From: an uncultured Ruminococcus sp.
GTDB taxonomy: Bacteria > Bacillota > Clostridia > Oscillospirales > Acutalibacteraceae
DNA: 10,451 nt
Direction of reading: 5' to 3'
Assembly: GCA_902773045.1 (NCBI GenBank)
Contig: CACYDE010000010.1
Location: forward strand, 1-10,451
Notes under the pieces: generated by a model
Seen by the model: only the letters and a program-made list of their open reading frames with translations
Told to the model about the DNA's origin: nothing
Database searches by the model: none
Shown: positions 8,189-10,451 of the stretch, piece after piece
Layout of the letters: each line of letters opens with the position of its first letter
Position numbering within the stretch: the stretch's first letter is position 1
Program-made: the position numbers and the translations under genes

Positions 8189-8508
8189 GAGGGATTTTTA
8201 AAAAAAGAGGTCTTGACTTTAAAAAAACGCATTGGAATGCAGAGTTTTCATAACTGAAAAAGCATTTTTTATAATAAACACCCGGAGGCGTGTACGATTT
8301 TTCGCTATATGTGCATTTTGTTGATTTTATAATAATTAGTGTACAAATTAAACAAAAAAATTATAATTTTTAAGTGCAACAGAAACAAACTTGTAAATTT
8401 GTAAAAAAAGTTGTATTATATATGAGGAGTTTACAATTTTAAGTTGACTAATATTTCAGAAAGACGAAATCGGGAACTGTTTCGGAACTTTCGGTCGGGA
8501 GTGTTCCA
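8189..8508. other. AT-rich divergent intergenic region upstream of vanY
   Basis: This is the remainder of the spacer between the divergent rpoB and vanY genes. It has no plausible ORF. It holds a small hairpin at 8278-8293 (ACAC/GTGT plus CC/GG) followed rightward by ATTTTT, perhaps a weak insulator between the two promoters. It also holds a perfect 16-bp AT palindrome at 8356-8371. The 10-mer AAGTGCAACA at 8372-8381 also occurs at 8092-8101 in the rpoB leader. Several other TATAAT-like hexamers (8270-8275, 8328-8333) lack good -35 partners. Confidence 0.5.
8391..8419 (+). promoter_or_regulatory. Candidate promoter of the vanY-type gene
   Basis: TTGTAA (8391-8396), 17 nt, then TATTAT (8414-8419) match the sigma-A consensus at 4 of 6 and 5 of 6 bases. 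The start would fall near 8426, giving a leader of about 83 nt. A near-perfect inverted repeat (8396-8405 against 8430-8439) brackets the -10 region and could be an operator, though its AT content makes chance likely. Confidence 0.45.
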
Positions 8509-9420
8509 ATGAAAAAAACTTTAAAAAAGGCATTGCGTATTTTTGTTATTGTTGTGATTATCCTTGCGTTATATCTGTTTTTTTCGTTCATGAAAAACGG
8601 CGGAGAAGACGCGGAGTCCGGGGATATTGCGTCGGTGATCGAGGAGACCGCCGATAGAATGATTTCAGAGAATCATGAGTCGGATCGCGAGTCGGATTCC
8701 GAGAAATATGAAAGCGAAAACGATGAATCGGAGACGGATTCGGGAAGGGGCGCCCAAACGGACAGCGAACATGATTCCGAGACGGATCTGTCAACCGAAA
8801 CCGACAGTGACTCATCGGATTCGGACACGGAACCGGAAAGCGATATCGAGACCGATTCGTATTCCGAAACCGATTATGAGCCGTATGACGGAGATCCCGT
8901 TCTTATCCTTGTTAACCGGGATCATTCCGTTCCCGCAGGCTACGAGGTCGACTTGGTTGAACTTGACGGCGGCTGCAGCATTGATATGAGGGCGTATCCC
9001 GACCTTATGATAATGTTTGAAGATATGCGCGCCGTGGGACTGAGCCCGATAGTTGTCGAAGGTTACAGGACAAGAGAGTATCAGCAGGAGATCATGGATC
9101 AGCGTATAGACGAATATATACTTCAGGGATATTCGGAAGAGGGAGCGGCAGCCGAGGCCGAAAAATGGGTTGCGGTTCCCGGAACGAGCGAACATGAACT
9201 CGGTCTTGCAGTCGATATAAACGGAGACGGATGGGGAGTTTATGAGTGGCTTGCGGAAAATGCATATAAATACGGGTTCATTCTCAGGTATCCGAGCGGA
9301 AAAGAAGGTATCACGGGGATCGACTATGAACCGTGGCATTATCGTTTTGTCGGACGCGAAGCGGCGGAGGAGATATACAGCGAAGGGGTTTGCCTTGAAG
9401 AATATCTTGACGAACTATAA
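8509..9420 (+). CDS. Membrane-anchored VanY-type D,D-carboxypeptidase
   Basis: This 303-residue protein is predicted to remove the terminal D-alanine from peptidoglycan stem peptides outside the membrane. A basic start and one hydrophobic segment (about 9-29) anchor it as a type II membrane protein. Residues about 33-128 form a low-complexity Ser/Asp/Glu/Thr linker. The VanY/peptidase M15B domain fills about 130-303. Its motifs are GYRT at 185-188, SEHELGLAVD at 227-236 (zinc ligands H229 and D236) and EPWHYR at 274-279 (catalytic E274, zinc ligand H277), so the catalytic set is complete. GGGAG at 8497-8501 lies 7 nt before the ATG. No vanR/S/H/A/X genes are nearby, so this is likely a housekeeping wall-trimming enzyme rather than part of a glycopeptide-resistance cluster. 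An L,D-specificity within the wider M15 family cannot be excluded. Confidence 0.92.
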   Translation: MKKTLKKALRIFVIVVIILALYLFFSFMKNGGEDAESGDIASVIEETADRMISENHESDRESDSEKYESENDESETDSGRGAQTDSEHDSETDLSTETDSDSSDSDTEPESDIETDSYSETDYEPYDGDPVLILVNRDHSVPAGYEVDLVELDGGCSIDMRAYPDLMIMFEDMRAVGLSPIVVEGYRTREYQQEIMDQRIDEYILQGYSEEGAAAEAEKWVAVPGTSEHELGLAVDINGDGWGVYEWLAENAYKYGFILRYPSGKEGITGIDYEPWHYRFVGREAAEEIYSEGVCLEEYLDEL

Positions 9421-9481
9421 AATTATCGTTGTGCCGATAAATAAAGTCTGCGGGTCGGGGAGAGACGCAGAACGGGCTTTG

Positions 9482-9490
9482 TGCTATATT
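9482..9490 (+). promoter_or_regulatory. Candidate extended -10 promoter of the lipoprotein gene
   Basis: TG, one base, then TATATT at 9485-9490 make an extended -10 element without a recognisable -35. A start near 9497 would give an 81-nt leader. Small hairpins lie at 9490-9503 (TGCTT/AAGCA) and 9507-9527 (CTATCC/GGATAG); the latter lies in the predicted leader. Co-transcription from vanY is equally possible, because the weak stems after vanY (9423-9440 and 9447-9471) lack U-tracts and are not convincing terminators. Confidence 0.35.
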
Positions 9491-9577
9491 GCTTTAACAA
9501 GCATTGCTATCCTTAGGTTGTGGATAGTTGATAAAAAAGAGGAAGATAAATTCGGAAAATCAAGGAGGAAAAGTTTT

Positions 9578-10114
9578 ATGAGCAGAAAATTAAGAGTGAC
9601 GGCTTTTGTTTTGGCTGTGAGTTTGATTCTTGCGGTTTTTTCGGGCTGTGAGTCGGAGAAGATAATTATTGACCGAAATATTATTTTGATATGTCAGTAT
9701 ACCAATTATGCTTTTGTTCCGACAAATCAGGGGTATGTCGTAGATAAAAAGGGTATAGGCTACAGCTTCGATTTTTCATCGGGCGACGGAGAGTACAGTA
9801 TGGCAAAGATCGTCGATCTTTTTGAAGAGAATTACGATAATCTTGAGGGTACGCGCGTAATGTCGGAAAGCAGCGCCGAGAAGTGCTACAGCGAACTTTT
9901 ACAGGCTGAAAATTATGTCTTTGACAGCGAAGAATCCGGCGGTTTTGATATGGGTATTGTTACGTGGTGCGGTGTTATAAACGACAGTGAAGGACAAAAG
10001 GTCATGATATCAATAACTCAGTCCGGCGACTGGAATTGTAAAAATACTGACAGTCATGTTTCGGCGGTTGCGTCAAAGCTTGAAGGAATGCCGTACTATT
10101 ACGAGGAGCTTTAA
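9578..10114 (+). CDS. Small predicted lipoprotein of unknown function
   Basis: This 178-residue protein begins with a lipoprotein signal peptide: basic MSRKLR, a hydrophobic core (about 7-20), then FSGC with the lipidated cysteine at C24. It should therefore be anchored on the outer face of the cytoplasmic membrane. The mature part is soluble and mildly acidic, with a tyrosine-rich stretch (TNYAFVPTNQGYVVD, 42-56), further cysteines at 39, 103, 131 and 154, and no enzyme motif I recognise. The start is well fixed: AGGAGG at 9563-9568 lies 9 nt before the ATG and the signal peptide begins there. The frame is also open upstream into vanY, but those codons have no such signals. It follows vanY after 157 nt in the same direction, so a shared envelope setting is plausible but unproven. 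Confidence 0.85.
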   Translation: MSRKLRVTAFVLAVSLILAVFSGCESEKIIIDRNIILICQYTNYAFVPTNQGYVVDKKGIGYSFDFSSGDGEYSMAKIVDLFEENYDNLEGTRVMSESSAEKCYSELLQAENYVFDSEESGGFDMGIVTWCGVINDSEGQKVMISITQSGDWNCKNTDSHVSAVASKLEGMPYYYEEL

Positions 10115-10313
10115 TACCGAGCGCAGATGATATGTTCTGCCGCAGGAGGGCGTTCGCGGTGTTGCCTTAAGGACTTCAAATAGAGTTTTGAGTAACCGGT
10201 TGAATTGAATGGGTTCGGGACGGCGGCCAAGCGGCCGCAGGCAAATACGCGCACCAACTTTGATTATTGACGTAACATCTCGCCCGCGCCCAAATTTATC
10301 CATAACAACGGTC

Positions 10314-10332
10314 ATAGAGCGAAGCCCTCTAT
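10314..10332. repeat. Short hairpin
   Basis: ATAGAG at 10314-10319 pairs with CTCTAT at 10327-10332 around a 7-nt loop. It overlaps the 10-bp palindrome TATCGCGATA at 10330-10339. No U-tract follows on either strand. Confidence 0.55.
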
Positions 10333-10341
10333 CGCGATAGC

Positions 10342-10365
10342 CCCCTTTTCCTTGAGGGAAAGGGG
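10342..10365. repeat. Tight hairpin with TTGA loop
   Basis: Bases 10342-10351 pair with 10356-10365 over 10 bp (one G-U) around the tetraloop TTGA. It is very stable, but no run of T follows in either direction, so it is not a classical terminator. Its sequence recalls the stem of the rpoBC terminator at 250-288. Confidence 0.65.
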
Positions 10366-10378
10366 CAATGTCATCAAC

Positions 10379-10404
10379 TTAAGGAAATGCTTGCATTTCC
10401 TTAA
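10379..10404. repeat. Perfect 12-bp inverted repeat
   Basis: TTAAGGAAATGC at 10379-10390 and its exact complement at 10393-10404 are separated by two bases, giving an 11-bp stem with a 4-nt loop in RNA. On the plus strand it is followed by an A-rich run rather than U, so it does not look like a terminator for the lipoprotein gene. Confidence 0.7.
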
Positions 10405-10414
10405 AAAATAAATA

Positions 10415-10451
10415 TCTCATTAACTCTATATAGTTTTTGAATTAACTGAGA
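10415..10451. repeat. Inverted repeat reaching the window edge
   Basis: TCTCATTAA at 10415-10423 pairs with TTAA at 10442-10445 and TGAGA at 10447-10451, with C10446 bulged. The right arm ends exactly at the last base of the window, so the structure may continue beyond it. Confidence 0.45.

Larger units (their letters stand above)
10115..10451. other. Hairpin-rich intergenic region without a clear gene
   Basis: No convincing coding sequence follows the lipoprotein gene. The left part (10115-10310) is more GC-rich than the other gaps and includes the 8-bp palindrome GCGGCCGC at 10231-10238. The right part (10311-10451) is an unbroken run of hairpins, listed separately. The texture is that of dispersed repeats accumulating between genes. 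Confirming this needs a comparison with the rest of the genome. Confidence 0.5.

Noticed and set aside
8213..8241. Plus-strand promoter starting at TTGACT 8213-8218
   Set aside because: The expected -10 position reads AATGCA, and no acceptable -10 occurs within 16-18 nt.
8812..9339. 175-codon minus-strand open frame opposite vanY
   Set aside because: It is antisense to the catalytic domain of an intact VanY-type gene and has no family features.
8509..9420. Part of a vancomycin-resistance cluster
   Set aside because: No vanR/S, vanH, ligase or vanX genes are present. VanY-domain peptidases are common housekeeping enzymes in clostridia.
9242..9577. Upstream extension of the lipoprotein frame into vanY
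   Set aside because: The ATG at 9578 has an AGGAGG at good spacing and starts a clear signal peptide. The extension overlaps vanY and would bury the signal sequence.
10073..10315. 80-codon minus-strand open frame (MTVVMDKFGRGRD...)
   Set aside because: A GAGGG lies at fair spacing upstream, but that lies in hairpin DNA. The frame overlaps the end of the lipoprotein gene antisense, and the arginine-rich protein resembles translations of repeat DNA. It is kept only as a weak possibility.
10379..10404. Terminator for the lipoprotein gene
   Set aside because: The stem is strong, but it is followed by A-rich sequence on the plus strand and lies 265 nt past the stop.

Overview
The window looks like a chromosomal segment of an anaerobic Gram-positive clostridium, most likely of the Oscillospirales/Ruminococcaceae type. 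This rests on Firmicutes-like RpoB and RpoC sequences with long acidic tails, GGAGG-type ribosome binding sites, moderate-GC genes between very AT-rich gaps, and a serine/aspartate-rich VanY-type peptidase. The taxon is an inference; no rRNA is present.

Layout, left to right. Positions 1-240 contain no gene. They hold a good extended -10 promoter pointing right and a 169-nt sequence (48-216) whose two halves fold into about 40 base pairs, with two smaller hairpins at the tip. A rho-independent terminator (240-288) ends the leftward rpoBC transcript. rpoC (342-3929) and rpoB (3951-7889), both on the minus strand and 21 nt apart, fill three quarters of the window and encode the beta' and beta subunits of RNA polymerase. 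A perfect TTGACA-N17-TATAAT promoter at 8160-8188 gives rpoB a leader of about 264 nt. The 619-nt gap between rpoB and the next gene is AT-rich and carries divergent promoters.

On the plus strand, a membrane-anchored VanY/DacB-type D,D-carboxypeptidase (8509-9420) is followed after 157 nt by a small predicted lipoprotein of unknown function (9578-10114). Both act at the cell surface. The final 337 nt hold no convincing gene and are packed with hairpins, like a repeat-derived intergenic region.

rpoBC stands as a self-contained operon: it has its own promoter and terminator and none of the usual neighbours (rplJL upstream, or rpsL/rpsG/fusA downstream). No CRISPR array, tRNA, rRNA, complete insertion sequence or defence system is visible. 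The most interesting item is the long structured element at 48-216, which could be a small structured RNA or a non-autonomous mobile repeat. The sequence alone does not decide between them.
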